From an uncultured Spirochaetaceae bacterium (lineage in GTDB: Bacteria; Spirochaetota; Spirochaetia; Sphaerochaetales; Sphaerochaetaceae), in contig CALXLA010000025.1 of the NCBI GenBank assembly GCA_944389075.1, positions 1 through 34,933 on the forward strand: 34,933 nucleotides of DNA, in the 5' to 3' direction. Below the pieces are notes generated by a model. The model worked only from the letters and a program-made list of their open reading frames with translations, did no database searches and was not told the DNA's origin. Shown here piece by piece: positions 16,878-24,674 of this stretch (positions are counted from its first letter, which is position 1; every line of letters starts with the position of its first letter). A program made the translations under genes and the position numbers.

Positions 16878-18011
16878 ATGCAGATCCGAAATGCGACACT
16901 GATAACACCGAATGGATTCGAAACGGAAGATGTCTTCATCAAGGATGGGATTTTCTCTCTGCCAGAGGAAACTGATGATATTCTCGATGCCGAAGGGATG
17001 TACCTCATTCCGGGCTTCATCGACACCCATATACACGGAATCGGAGGAGCCGGAACAGAAGATGCGGATCCAGAGGCAATCCTTACAATGTCCGAGACAC
17101 TTGCATCTGCCGGAGTGACTTCATTCTTCCCGACAATCTATACAGACACTGAAGAGCGCATGCTTGCGGATATCAGGGCTGTTGTCGAGGCAAAGGGACA
17201 TGAGAAAGGCGCGGAAATCGCGGGAATCCACGCAGAGGGGCCTTTCATATCACCGAACAGGATAGGCGCCCAGAATCCTGCGGGAAGGAAGGATCCAGAT
17301 CCTTCTTTCTTCCGGAAGATGATTGATGAAAGCAAAGGACTTCTCAAGGCAATGACATGCGCGCCGGAACTTCCAGGCATAGAGAATATCACGGAGATAG
17401 CCAGGAAAAACGGCATAGTGCTTCTCATGGGACATACAGATGCCACATATGAGGAAGCAGAACATGGATTCGGGCTTGGGATAAAGCATGCGACACATCT
17501 TTTCAATGCGATGTCCGGTTTCTCACACAGAAAGCCAGGAACTGCAGGCTTTGCGATGACAAATGATTCGATGAGCGTGGAGGTGATTGCAGACGGATGC
17601 CATGTGCACAAGGATGTAGCAAGATTTATCTTCAGGCATAAAGGCCCGATGAACGCAATCGCCATCACTGATTCCCTCCGCCCCACTCTTCAGAAAGAAG
17701 GGCCATTCACAGCCAACGGGGTTCCTGTTGAGATGGGCCCGGGACTATGGGTGACAAAAGGCAGACCGGATCTATATCAGGGCTCTGCGCTCACAATGCA
17801 TAAGGCATTCAGCAATCTTGTCAGCTGGGGCATAAGCCTGTATGGGGCTGTTGCGGCGACATCAATTGCACCTGCGATGCGCTACAATCTATCAGACAGG
17901 GTTGGCATAGAGATAGGAAAAAGAGCAGACTGCATATTGCTGGATAAGGATTTCAGCATAAGGCATGTTTTCATCAAAGGAGAAGAGATAAATGTGGTAC
18001 AGCAATCTTGA
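16878..18011 (+). CDS. nagA: N-acetylglucosamine-6-phosphate deacetylase
   Basis: Removes acetate from GlcNAc-6-P, the first committed step of amino-sugar use and of wall recycling. The 377-residue amidohydrolase has FIDTHIHG (His51, His53), GIHAEGPFIS (metal Glu near 120), GHTDATYEEAEHGFGLGIKHATHLFNAM with two further His ligands, and the catalytic Asp in AITDSL near 265. Start and length fit the family. A TATACT box just upstream indicates a leaderless message. It overlaps pepD by 20 bases; nagB is not in this window. Confidence 0.95.
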   Translation: MQIRNATLITPNGFETEDVFIKDGIFSLPEETDDILDAEGMYLIPGFIDTHIHGIGGAGTEDADPEAILTMSETLASAGVTSFFPTIYTDTEERMLADIRAVVEAKGHEKGAEIAGIHAEGPFISPNRIGAQNPAGRKDPDPSFFRKMIDESKGLLKAMTCAPELPGIENITEIARKNGIVLLMGHTDATYEEAEHGFGLGIKHATHLFNAMSGFSHRKPGTAGFAMTNDSMSVEVIADGCHVHKDVARFIFRHKGPMNAIAITDSLRPTLQKEGPFTANGVPVEMGPGLWVTKGRPDLYQGSALTMHKAFSNLVSWGISLYGAVAATSIAPAMRYNLSDRVGIEIGKRADCILLDKDFSIRHVFIKGEEINVVQQS

Positions 18012-19419
18012 GAACAAGGCGCTCTGGAAAGCTTTCGATGAGATTTCCAGAATCCCTCGGGCAAGCAAGCATGAGGAAGCCATCAGAAAATATCTTATAG
18101 CATGGGCCTCTGAGCATGGCCTTGAATGCAAGACAGATAAAATAGGCAACATCGTGATAAAGGCCCCTGCCTCAAAGGGATTGGAGAAACGTCCGGCAAT
18201 CGCAATTCAGGCACATGTGGATATGGTTTGTGTAAAGACCGCGGACTCCGATCATGATTTCAGCAAGGATCCTATTTCAATCATATGCGATGGCAAGACA
18301 ATCACTGCCGACAGAACAACACTAGGCGGCGATGATGGAATCGGAGTGGCGATTGCCCTCTCGATCCTTGCAGACAAGGAAGCGAAGCATGGTCCGATCG
18401 AAGGAATCTTCACTGTGGATGAAGAGACCGGGATGACTGGTGCGATAAACATCGATCCATCAATCGTGGATGCTAAATATCTCATCAATCTCGACTCAGA
18501 GACGGAAGGAGAAATCGCTGTAGGCTGTGCAGGAGGAATGGAAGTATCCGGCAAGTGCAGGGTAAAGTATGATGAAGCAGAAGGCTACCCTCTCAAAGTC
18601 AGGGTCTCCGGGCTTCTCGGTGGACATTCCGGAAGCGAGATCCATCTTGAAAGGGGAAATGCCATAAAAATCGTAGCAAGATATCTCAACAGGCTCCCAT
18701 CGTTCCAGATCGCATCATTCACAGGCGGCACGCTTCACAATGTCATACCATTCTCAGCAGAAGCTGTCATAACAGTCCCTGACAAAGATGTCGCTCTATC
18801 TATTGCGGAAAATCTCAGGAAAGAGCTTGAGAATGAATTCAGGGAATCGGATCCTGGCCTGAAGTTCGAGGTCTCTGATACCGAGATGCCTCTGCAAGCG
18901 CTGAAGAGGAAGAAGAGCCAGAAGATCGCTGACGCGCTCCTTTCACTTCCTCATGGCGTGAGAAGCAGGATTCCTTCAATGATGGATACTGTGGAGACAT
19001 CGGTCAATTTCGCAACTGCAAGACTTGATGACAAGCAGTTCTCCGTAGTCTTCTCAATCAGAAGCATGATCGATTCGAAGAAGATGGCGTTTGCAGAAGA
19101 GATCGAGACTATCCTCGAGACATATGGATTCACATCCAAGGCATCGGGAGCATCTCCGGCTTGGGAGAAGTCCGATGATACTGAGTTCGCAAAACAGTTC
19201 ATCAAGCTCTATAAGAAGATCTCAGGGAAGACACCTCAGCTCAAGGTCCTCCATGGCATTCTCGAGTGCGGCATCCTCGCATCGCGCATTCCTGGGCTTT
19301 CCGCCATCTCGATCGGACCGGATGTGAAGGATGTCCATTCTGTGAATGAGACACTCTCAGTAGCATCCTCTGAGCGCATTGCGGCATGTGTCAGGGAAAT
19401 GCTTCCTCTCATCAAATGA
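17992..19419 (+). CDS. pepD: Aminoacyl-histidine dipeptidase (peptidase D, M20)
   Basis: Cytoplasmic metallodipeptidase that splits Xaa-His and other dipeptides. The 475-residue protein carries the M20 signatures in order: IQAHVDMV (metal His and catalytic Asp), TTLGGDDGIG (bridging Asp), TVDEETGMTGA (catalytic Glu-Glu), and a lid domain beginning LLGGHSGSEIH. KVLHGILECGIL (HG.LE.G) near the end supplies the remaining ligands. An AGGAGA ribosome site sits inside the end of nagA. Overlaps at both ends put nagA, pepD and the next small gene in one operon. Confidence 0.95.
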   Translation: MWYSNLENKALWKAFDEISRIPRASKHEEAIRKYLIAWASEHGLECKTDKIGNIVIKAPASKGLEKRPAIAIQAHVDMVCVKTADSDHDFSKDPISIICDGKTITADRTTLGGDDGIGVAIALSILADKEAKHGPIEGIFTVDEETGMTGAINIDPSIVDAKYLINLDSETEGEIAVGCAGGMEVSGKCRVKYDEAEGYPLKVRVSGLLGGHSGSEIHLERGNAIKIVARYLNRLPSFQIASFTGGTLHNVIPFSAEAVITVPDKDVALSIAENLRKELENEFRESDPGLKFEVSDTEMPLQALKRKKSQKIADALLSLPHGVRSRIPSMMDTVETSVNFATARLDDKQFSVVFSIRSMIDSKKMAFAEEIETILETYGFTSKASGASPAWEKSDDTEFAKQFIKLYKKISGKTPQLKVLHGILECGILASRIPGLSAISIGPDVKDVHSVNETLSVASSERIAACVREMLPLIK

Positions 19420-19826
19420 AACTGAGCCTCATAACAGATATGCATTACCGCCCATCAGACAAAAGCCTTGATGGGCTTATTGCGGACATAGACGGAAAAG
19501 AGACAGGCTATGACGCATTCTCCGAGTATGAGCTTTCCTTCACCGATGAGTCCTTCTCTATCCGCTTCATAAGATCCGGAGAGAAAGATCCTTACAGCAA
19601 TGAGGAGAAAGCACTCATAGAACAGGGTATGGATATCGGGGCAAGGGATGGGGAGACTATCTCCATTCCTTCCGGCTCATATGAATTCATCCAGCTTCCT
19701 GTTCTGTTCTCGGAGAAGGAACTCCCGAAGCTGGTACTTCCCTTCTCCGCGCATGCCAGAAGGATCTATGTGCGTCTTTTCAAGGAGAACATGCTGGAGA
19801 CCGTAATGCAGCTCCTGATAAACTAA
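19416..19826 (+). CDS. Hypothetical protein, pepD-coupled
   Basis: The 136-residue product begins MKLSLITDMHYRPSDK; ATG 19416 overlaps the pepD stop (ATGA), so it is translationally coupled. It is acidic with alternating charged and beta-like stretches (YELSFTDESFSIRFIRSGEKDPYSNEEKALIEQG) and ends LFKENMLETVMQLLIN. No signal peptide, membrane segment or motif that I recognise. Co-translation with a dipeptidase is the only functional hint. It is read here as a real gene because of the coupled start, length and codon use like its neighbours. Confidence 0.6.
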   Translation: MKLSLITDMHYRPSDKSLDGLIADIDGKETGYDAFSEYELSFTDESFSIRFIRSGEKDPYSNEEKALIEQGMDIGARDGETISIPSGSYEFIQLPVLFSEKELPKLVLPFSAHARRIYVRLFKENMLETVMQLLIN

Positions 19827-19833
19827 ATCATTC

Positions 19834-19882
19834 TTTTCTGTTGTTTTCTATGCTTTTCTATGTTTTTCTGTATTTTTCTATT
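19834..19882 (+). repeat. Five phased T-tracts upstream of fic
   Basis: Imperfect repeats of a unit like TTTTCTATG recur every 10 bases, five times. T-runs in phase with the helix turn are expected to bend DNA. They lie between the nagA-pepD operon and fic. Confidence 0.7.
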
Positions 19883-19951
19883 ACGACGAAAACATGGGCA
19901 TCATACGTTATAAACAATGTCTCGATTTCACTTGAAGCAAATACGAACCTC

Positions 19952-20961
19952 ATGGCCATCGAAGAATACAAAGGCCGATGGCCGGAAAAGGCAAGCTCCC
20001 TGACAGCTTCCTTATTAGGAGAGCTGCGCAATATCGGGGCATTCGAAAGCATAGGCTCTTCAAACAGGATAGAAGGCAATACGCTGACAGACAAGGAAGT
20101 CGAGGCATTTCTTCAGGGACTCAGTACAAAATCCTTCAGAAGCAGGGATGAGGAGGAAGTGGCAGGATACTCCGAGGTGCTTGATGCCATATACAGCAGT
20201 TATGATTCGATTCCTTTCACAGAAAACTATATAAAGCAGCTTCACAGCATGCTTCTGCGATATGCAGGGAAAGATGAAAGACTCAGGGGCGAATACAAGA
20301 AGCTTGAGAACTCTGTAGCAGCTTTCGATGAAGATGGCAATGAAATTGGCATTGTCTTCAGAACGGCAACTCCTTTCGAGACACCTTTGCTGATGCAGCA
20401 GCTTGTAGATGAAACCAATAATCTTTTTGATTCCCGGCTGTATCCGCCTCTGATAATCATCGCATTATTCATAGTGCATTTCCTGGCCATACACCCTTTC
20501 CAGGATGGCAATGGCCGTCTTTCGCGTTTGCTGACAACATATCTGCTTCTAAAAACGGCTATAGCTATGTTCCGTATTATTCGCTTGAAAAGATCATCGA
20601 AGAGAGCAAAAGCTCATATTACAGGGCATTGCGGAAAACACAGCTTACATTCTCCAGAGATATCCATGACTATGCACCATGGCTTGATTACTTTTCGCTG
20701 ATTCTCAGGAAACAGACCGAAAACCTTGATAAGAAGATTGCGGCATACAAAGAAGACAATAACCTGTCACCTGCTGAACAGGAAGTAATGGACTGTATCC
20801 ATTCAAAGCCAAGAGGCGTTCAGTATGCTTCTATAAAAAATGAATGCCAGACTCTTACAGGCAATGCAATCAGAAGGATATTGCGGAAACTTGTATCGCT
20901 GAATCTTATTGAGAAACATGGGACAGGAAAAGGAATGTGGTATACAGCTCACCGGCAATAA
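19952..20961 (+). pseudogene. Fic-family AMP transferase gene with frameshift
   Basis: Encodes a Fic protein, which transfers AMP or another nucleotide group onto target proteins. The first part has an N-terminal inhibitory-type motif (SSNRIEGN) and the intact catalytic motif HPFQDGNGRLSR (20492-20527). After LLTTYLLLK the frame breaks at an A5 run (20551-20555). One base further on, the other frame continues sensibly as GYSYVPYYSLEKII to a winged-helix C-terminus ending at TAA 20961. One missing base explains it, so the gene is disrupted, switched off by slippage, or carries a sequencing error. ATG 19952 (MAIEEYKGRWPEK) is the likely start; an earlier in-frame one exists in the T-rich repeat. 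Its end overlaps hipA by 13 bases. Confidence 0.8.
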
Positions 20962-22046
20962 TGAGCTGCTTTCTTCGTATCCCTTATAATCGATTCCCTT
21001 TCACTCTCTTTCAGGGAAAAGCTGTCAGCAAGTCTTCTCAGATCGTCTTCTGAGATATCTCTCCCCTTGCCCATCACAGTCGTGGCATGTTCACCATATG
21101 CCGTACTGGAAACTGTGATGTCATAAGCTGGTGACAGATGCCAGTCCCCATCATACAGGAACGCGAAGTTCTTCCCGTGATCATCCTGATTTCCTGCAAA
21201 TACATTGAAGCAAGCCCTTCTGAATGCCTCTAAGACTTCCTCATCTGATTTGGTAATCAGCAATGTGACCTTCATCAGATGGCTATAATCAAGAGACGGA
21301 TACCTGAAAGATGACTCAAGAAGACCAGAGAGGGATATCATGTGAATCCGCTGTCCATTCTTCCTGTCAAAGCGTTTTGATGCGAAAAAGCCATCAGTGG
21401 ATTCAGATTCCAGAAGCTTATACTCAGCCACATTGATTCCTGCATCTTCCGCCCTCTTCATGCATTCGTATTCATGCACTCCGGCACTGCGTCCATCAAA
21501 TGATGACGGAAATTTGACAATCCATAATTCGTCATCAATCATGACATTCACTTTTGGCCTGGCTCCTCCGGAAGAGCCTCCATACCTATAGAGTCTCTGG
21601 ACATCATCAGGATCCGCTGCTGTCTCTTCCAGCACAGCCTGGGCAGTCATGAAAAACTTCTCAAGATCCGCAGCCTCTTCCGAGTCATAATCCTCAATCC
21701 GCGGCCTGTATTCAAGAATCCCTGACGATGCGGTAGAAAGCATGCATAGCCTCATAATCTGATTCACATTGCCTATGTACTCACCCTTCGCCTTCAGATA
21801 TCTATCGGTAAGAAGCCTTCCCCATCCATCAGGAAGAGAATCATCAAATACACCGAAAAGGCCATCATTATACATATCAGAAGGAACAAACAGCTCTTTC
21901 CGGAGAGGAAGGGAGAAAGGACTTATCGCAAAACCTTCGGCAATCCACCCGGATGAATATTCAAAAGCGATCTTCTTTCCATATGCGGCAAGAGTACCTA
22001 CATGCTTCTGCCCTGCAAATACATCAGCTTTTTCTACTCTGGTCAT
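20949..22046 (-). CDS. hipA: HipA-type serine/threonine kinase toxin
   Basis: The 365-residue protein matches HipA: the N-terminal domain (GTLAAYGKKIAFEYS and FDDSLPDGWG), the GSSGGARPK loop, the ATP-binding LWIVKFPSS, the catalytic NVFAGNQDDHGKNFAF and the metal site SPAYDI. Classical HipA phosphorylates a tRNA synthetase and induces dormancy when not bound by HipB. All key residues are present, so it is probably active. It follows hipB with a 23-base overlap and shares its promoter and operator. Convergent with the broken fic. Confidence 0.93.
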   Translation of the reverse strand: MTRVEKADVFAGQKHVGTLAAYGKKIAFEYSSGWIAEGFAISPFSLPLRKELFVPSDMYNDGLFGVFDDSLPDGWGRLLTDRYLKAKGEYIGNVNQIMRLCMLSTASSGILEYRPRIEDYDSEEAADLEKFFMTAQAVLEETAADPDDVQRLYRYGGSSGGARPKVNVMIDDELWIVKFPSSFDGRSAGVHEYECMKRAEDAGINVAEYKLLESESTDGFFASKRFDRKNGQRIHMISLSGLLESSFRYPSLDYSHLMKVTLLITKSDEEVLEAFRRACFNVFAGNQDDHGKNFAFLYDGDWHLSPAYDITVSSTAYGEHATTVMGKGRDISEDDLRRLADSFSLKESERESIIRDTKKAAHYCR

Positions 22047-22317
22047 TCAGAAGCTCCTCCATAGATGAATACTCCGGCACAGCGAACAATCGCATGAAAT
22101 CAGCTTCGCATCCAAGAATCGTCGCTATCCTTGCAAGACTCAGGAACGAGATTTCACCTGTCTGCTCAAACCTGCGGAGAGATGCGTATGAGACTCCGGA
22201 CCTTCTTGCAAGCTCCTGCTGCGTATATCCTCTGCGCTTCCTCATTCTTTTCTCATTTGAAGCAACAGCTGTCGTAATTTCCTTAGGTGTCTTTCCGAAT
22301 AAATCAAGATCTATCAT
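22024..22317 (-). CDS. hipB: HipB-type XRE antitoxin
   Basis: A 97-residue DNA-binding antitoxin. The XRE helix-turn-helix lies in YTQQELARRSGVSYASLRRFEQTGEISFLSLARIATILG (broken here only by my line, residues about 31-70), after a basic N-terminus. It would neutralise HipA and repress the operon. A perfect 16-base palindrome begins two bases before its ATG and overlaps the -10 box, so repression can be direct. No Shine-Dalgarno fits, so translation is probably leaderless. Confidence 0.9.
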   Translation of the reverse strand: MIDLDLFGKTPKEITTAVASNEKRMRKRRGYTQQELARRSGVSYASLRRFEQTGEISFLSLARIATILGCEADFMRLFAVPEYSSMEELLNDQSRKS

Positions 22318-22318
22318 C

Positions 22319-22334
22319 TGCTAATATTTTAGCA
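22319..22334. promoter_or_regulatory. hipBA operator, perfect palindrome
   Basis: TGCTAATATTTTAGCA: six-base arms TGCTAA/TTAGCA around TATT. It covers the -10 hexamer of hipB. A second, partial copy (13 of 16 bases) is at 22359-22374, exactly 40 bases away. Confidence 0.75.
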
Positions 22335-22354
22335 AATATATCTAAAATTAACAA
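22326..22354 (-). promoter_or_regulatory. hipBA promoter
   Basis: On the minus strand TTGTTA (22349-22354), a 17-base spacer and TAAAAT (22326-22331), 8 bases before the hipB ATG. Confidence 0.6.
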
Positions 22355-22358
22355 TAAT

Positions 22359-22374
22359 AATTAAAATATTAGCA
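22359..22374. promoter_or_regulatory. Second, partial hipBA operator
   Basis: AATTAAAATATTAGCA matches the reverse of the main operator at 13 of 16 bases. It sits just upstream of the -35, about four helix turns from the first site, so cooperative or looped repression is possible. Confidence 0.5.
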
Positions 22375-22380
22375 ATTTAG

Positions 22381-22547
22381 TTCACTACTCTTTAATATGA
22401 TACCTAACAAAGCAAATCACTGTCAGAAACAGCGAATGAGCGCATAAAGGATGTCGGCGCGCATGATGCGGCAGAGAAAAGGTCACGGAAGAGCCTCAGG
22501 AGCTTCCTTTCAGAGCGAGGCGCATGGCATGCGAGCAGATATTGAGA
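22381..22547. other. Gap with possible gene debris
   Basis: Between the two toxin-type operons. One plus-strand frame stays open to TGA 22541 and reads like a protein tail (AHDAAEKRSRKSLRSFLSER), but there is no start and stops lie upstream. No recognisable feature. Confidence 0.25.
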
Positions 22548-22919
22548 CTAGATGAACCTTGCAGGGGATACATGGAAGATCTTTGCGAGCTCCTTCGCGG
22601 TCTTCTTGCTGATGGCTCTCTCGTTTCTTTCCATGTTCGACACATGCTGCTTTGCTATTCCCAGCTTCTCGGCAAGCTCTTTCTGTGTCATGCCTACAAG
22701 CTTCCTGTAGAAGCGGAGATTGCCCCCAGGGGTCTCGCGGCTCTTGAAATCTTTGAAGAAATCAAGCTCCGTGGGATCAATGAGCTCTTCTCCCTCATCA
22801 TCCATGATGGAGATATTCTTCTTGCTGTACTTCCTCTCGATGTAATCGAGGATATCCTTTGGGATGCTTCCCTCAATCCTGAACCCCTCAGTATGGGGCT
22901 GATTCACGACTACCAACAT
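22548..22919 (-). CDS. XRE-family antitoxin of a RelE-like pair
   Basis: A 123-residue protein with a negatively charged N-terminal part (IMDDEGEELIDPTELDFFKDF) and a C-terminal XRE helix-turn-helix: LRFYRKLVGMTQKELAEKLGIAK, then QHVSNMERNERAISKKTAKELAKIF. In HigBA-type modules such a protein binds the toxin and the operon promoter. It overlaps the upstream toxin-like gene by 32 bases, with toxin first and antitoxin second, as in higBA. Intact; its specific target site was not identified. Confidence 0.75.
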   Translation of the reverse strand: MLVVVNQPHTEGFRIEGSIPKDILDYIERKYSKKNISIMDDEGEELIDPTELDFFKDFKSRETPGGNLRFYRKLVGMTQKELAEKLGIAKQHVSNMERNERAISKKTAKELAKIFHVSPARFI

Positions 22920-23103
22920 AGTACACCTCTATGACATATTCTCCATTAAAACATTCCCAGCAGGCTACCCAGTGATAGCTCAGATGGCAATGATACTTTC
23001 CTTTTCCCAGCTTGCTGTAGTTGCGATAGCTGGGCTGTACAGGACCTGTAGCTATAAGATCATCGATGAGCTTTGCAAATACAAGCTTCTCAGCCTTTGG
23101 CAT
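22888..23103 (-). pseudogene. RelE/HigB-like toxin, probably 5'-frameshifted
   Basis: The frame starting at ATG 23103 gives only 71 residues. It includes YSKLGKGKYHCHLSYHWVAC and IEVYYVGSRESAPY, as in small RelE-superfamily toxins that cleave mRNA at the ribosome. The same frame continues sensibly upstream for 18 codons (ending VQGLDETKCKKALDK) but meets TAG with no start. An ATG in the adjacent frame (23151-23153, ATGAAG) would join it if one A were added, giving about 89 residues, the normal size. So the toxin seems truncated by a single-base loss, unless a non-standard start is used. Confidence 0.6.
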
Positions 23104-23163
23104 CTTATCCAGCGCTTTCTTGCATTTAGTTTCATCGAGACCTTGTACTTCATAGTCCTATAG

Positions 23164-23438
23164 TAAACAAAATTGGTTACTTTAACAACAGAAAAGTGAT
23201 TGAATGGCACTTTTCCGTCTTTCGCGATTCAAGTTTATGAAATTACCGGCAAGGAAGCATAATTCCAAAGATGAATGTTAAAAAGCTCAGGACTCGCGTT
23301 TGATGAAGCTGAAAAACACAAGAGAAGCATGAACTCATGACAGCATCCCGTTTAAGGAGGAATGTAACATAACTGAATAATTGAAGATGCAGCTGATATT
23401 CTGATTGCTGAAGGACTGTCCTGATGCTTCGGATTCAG
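23164..23438. other. Intergenic gap, nothing recognised
   Basis: AT-rich at the left, then mixed composition. There are short coding-like scraps (for example an open stretch with a GGAGGAATG at 23357) but no reading frame worth calling and no hairpin with a T-run. Confidence 0.3.
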
Positions 23439-23467
23439 TTGTCTTACATTTTGCGAGAGGCTATACT
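23439..23467 (+). promoter_or_regulatory. Promoter of the traB-like gene
   Basis: TTGTCT (23439-23444), a 17-base spacer, TATACT (23462-23467), then 6 bases to ATG 23474. Transcription should start at or next to the start codon. Confidence 0.7.
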
Positions 23468-23473
23468 TTCGTT

Positions 23474-24658
23474 ATGCAAATCGAAACGGTGAGCGATACC
23501 TATCATCGCATAACTTTCTCAGATGGCTCGCAGCTGTTCCTTGTCGGGACTGCGCATGTCTCATCTAACAGCGTAGATCAGGTAAAAGCTGTCATTGAGG
23601 AAGAGAATCCAGATACAGTATGCATCGAGCTTGATGCAGGAAGAATGCAGAGCAAGCAGTCTTCCTGGCAGGATCAGGATATACGCAAAGTCTTCAAGGA
23701 GAAGAAAGGATTCCTTCTTCTTGCCAATACAGCCCTTGCCTCTTTCCAGAAGCGTCTCGGGGCACAGACAGGCACGGCACCTGGCGAAGAGCTTCTTGGA
23801 GCTGCAAGGCTTGCGAAGGAAAAGGGAATACCGCTTTCTCTCTGCGACAGGGATATACAGACGACATTCCGCCGTGCATGGGCAAAGAGCAGCCTGTGGA
23901 ACAAGTGCAAGCTTCTTGCCACATTGATATCCACGGCATTCTCTGATGAGAAGATCAGCGAGGAAGAGCTTGAGGACCTCAAGAAGCAGGAGACTCTGGA
24001 GAACATGCTCAACGAGATGGCAAAGGAGCTTCCGTCAATCAAGGAAGTCCTCATCGATGAGAGAGACATATACCTTGCTACCAAGATGTTCACAACTCCC
24101 GGAAAGAAGAAAGTCGGAGTCATTGGCGCAGGCCACACAAAAGGAATTCTCTCCGCTCTTGAGAAGCTAGACAGAGGCGAGACACTCAAATCGCTGGATG
24201 AGCTCAACCACATCCCGGAATCAGGCAACTGGGGAAAGATCCTGGGGTTTCTTATTCCCGCTCTCATAATAGGGCTTGTAATATATGGAATCGCAGCCAA
24301 TGGATGGACTCAGGGGCTGACCACGTTTCTCTACTGGATAGCTGTCAATGCAGGATGCACGCTCATCGCGACCACAATATCCCTCGCACATCCGCTGAAC
24401 ATCCTTGCATGTTCCGTCACTGCCCCATTCTTCGCACTCAACCCGGTTCTCGGGGTAGGCATGCTGGGTGGAATACTCGAAGCCACATTCAGGAAACCTA
24501 AGGTCAAGGATTTCCAGGATCTCAATGATGATGCTGTGACATTCAAAGGATGGTATAGGAACAGGATACTCCACTGCCTTCTTGTATTCTTCTTCTCTTC
24601 AATAGGAAGCGTGATTGGTACATTCGTAGCCTTCCCTATGCTGATAGCCAGAATCTAA
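23474..24658 (+). CDS. TraB/PrgY family membrane protein
   Basis: The 394-residue protein has the family GTAHVS motif near the N-terminus (LFLVGTAHVSSNSVDQV), CIELDAGRM, and VGVIGAGHTKGI before the membrane part. The C-terminal third has about four hydrophobic helices (LGFLIPALIIGLVIYGIA; CTLIATTISL; a proline/glycine-rich region; and a final LLVFFFSSIGSVIGTFVAF). Relatives such as PrgY act on peptide pheromones, and the fold is related to the EreA/ChaN and TIKI proteases; the job here is unknown. ATG 23474 was chosen over upstream in-frame starts because the promoter -10 lies 6 bases before it. Confidence 0.85.
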   Translation: MQIETVSDTYHRITFSDGSQLFLVGTAHVSSNSVDQVKAVIEEENPDTVCIELDAGRMQSKQSSWQDQDIRKVFKEKKGFLLLANTALASFQKRLGAQTGTAPGEELLGAARLAKEKGIPLSLCDRDIQTTFRRAWAKSSLWNKCKLLATLISTAFSDEKISEEELEDLKKQETLENMLNEMAKELPSIKEVLIDERDIYLATKMFTTPGKKKVGVIGAGHTKGILSALEKLDRGETLKSLDELNHIPESGNWGKILGFLIPALIIGLVIYGIAANGWTQGLTTFLYWIAVNAGCTLIATTISLAHPLNILACSVTAPFFALNPVLGVGMLGGILEATFRKPKVKDFQDLNDDAVTFKGWYRNRILHCLLVFFFSSIGSVIGTFVAFPMLIARI

Positions 24659-24674
24659 GGAAGGCTTACTAAAT

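Noticed and set aside
19834-19882. The T-rich stretch as a rho-independent terminator
   Set aside because: No stem precedes the T-runs, and the 10-base periodicity is not a terminator feature.
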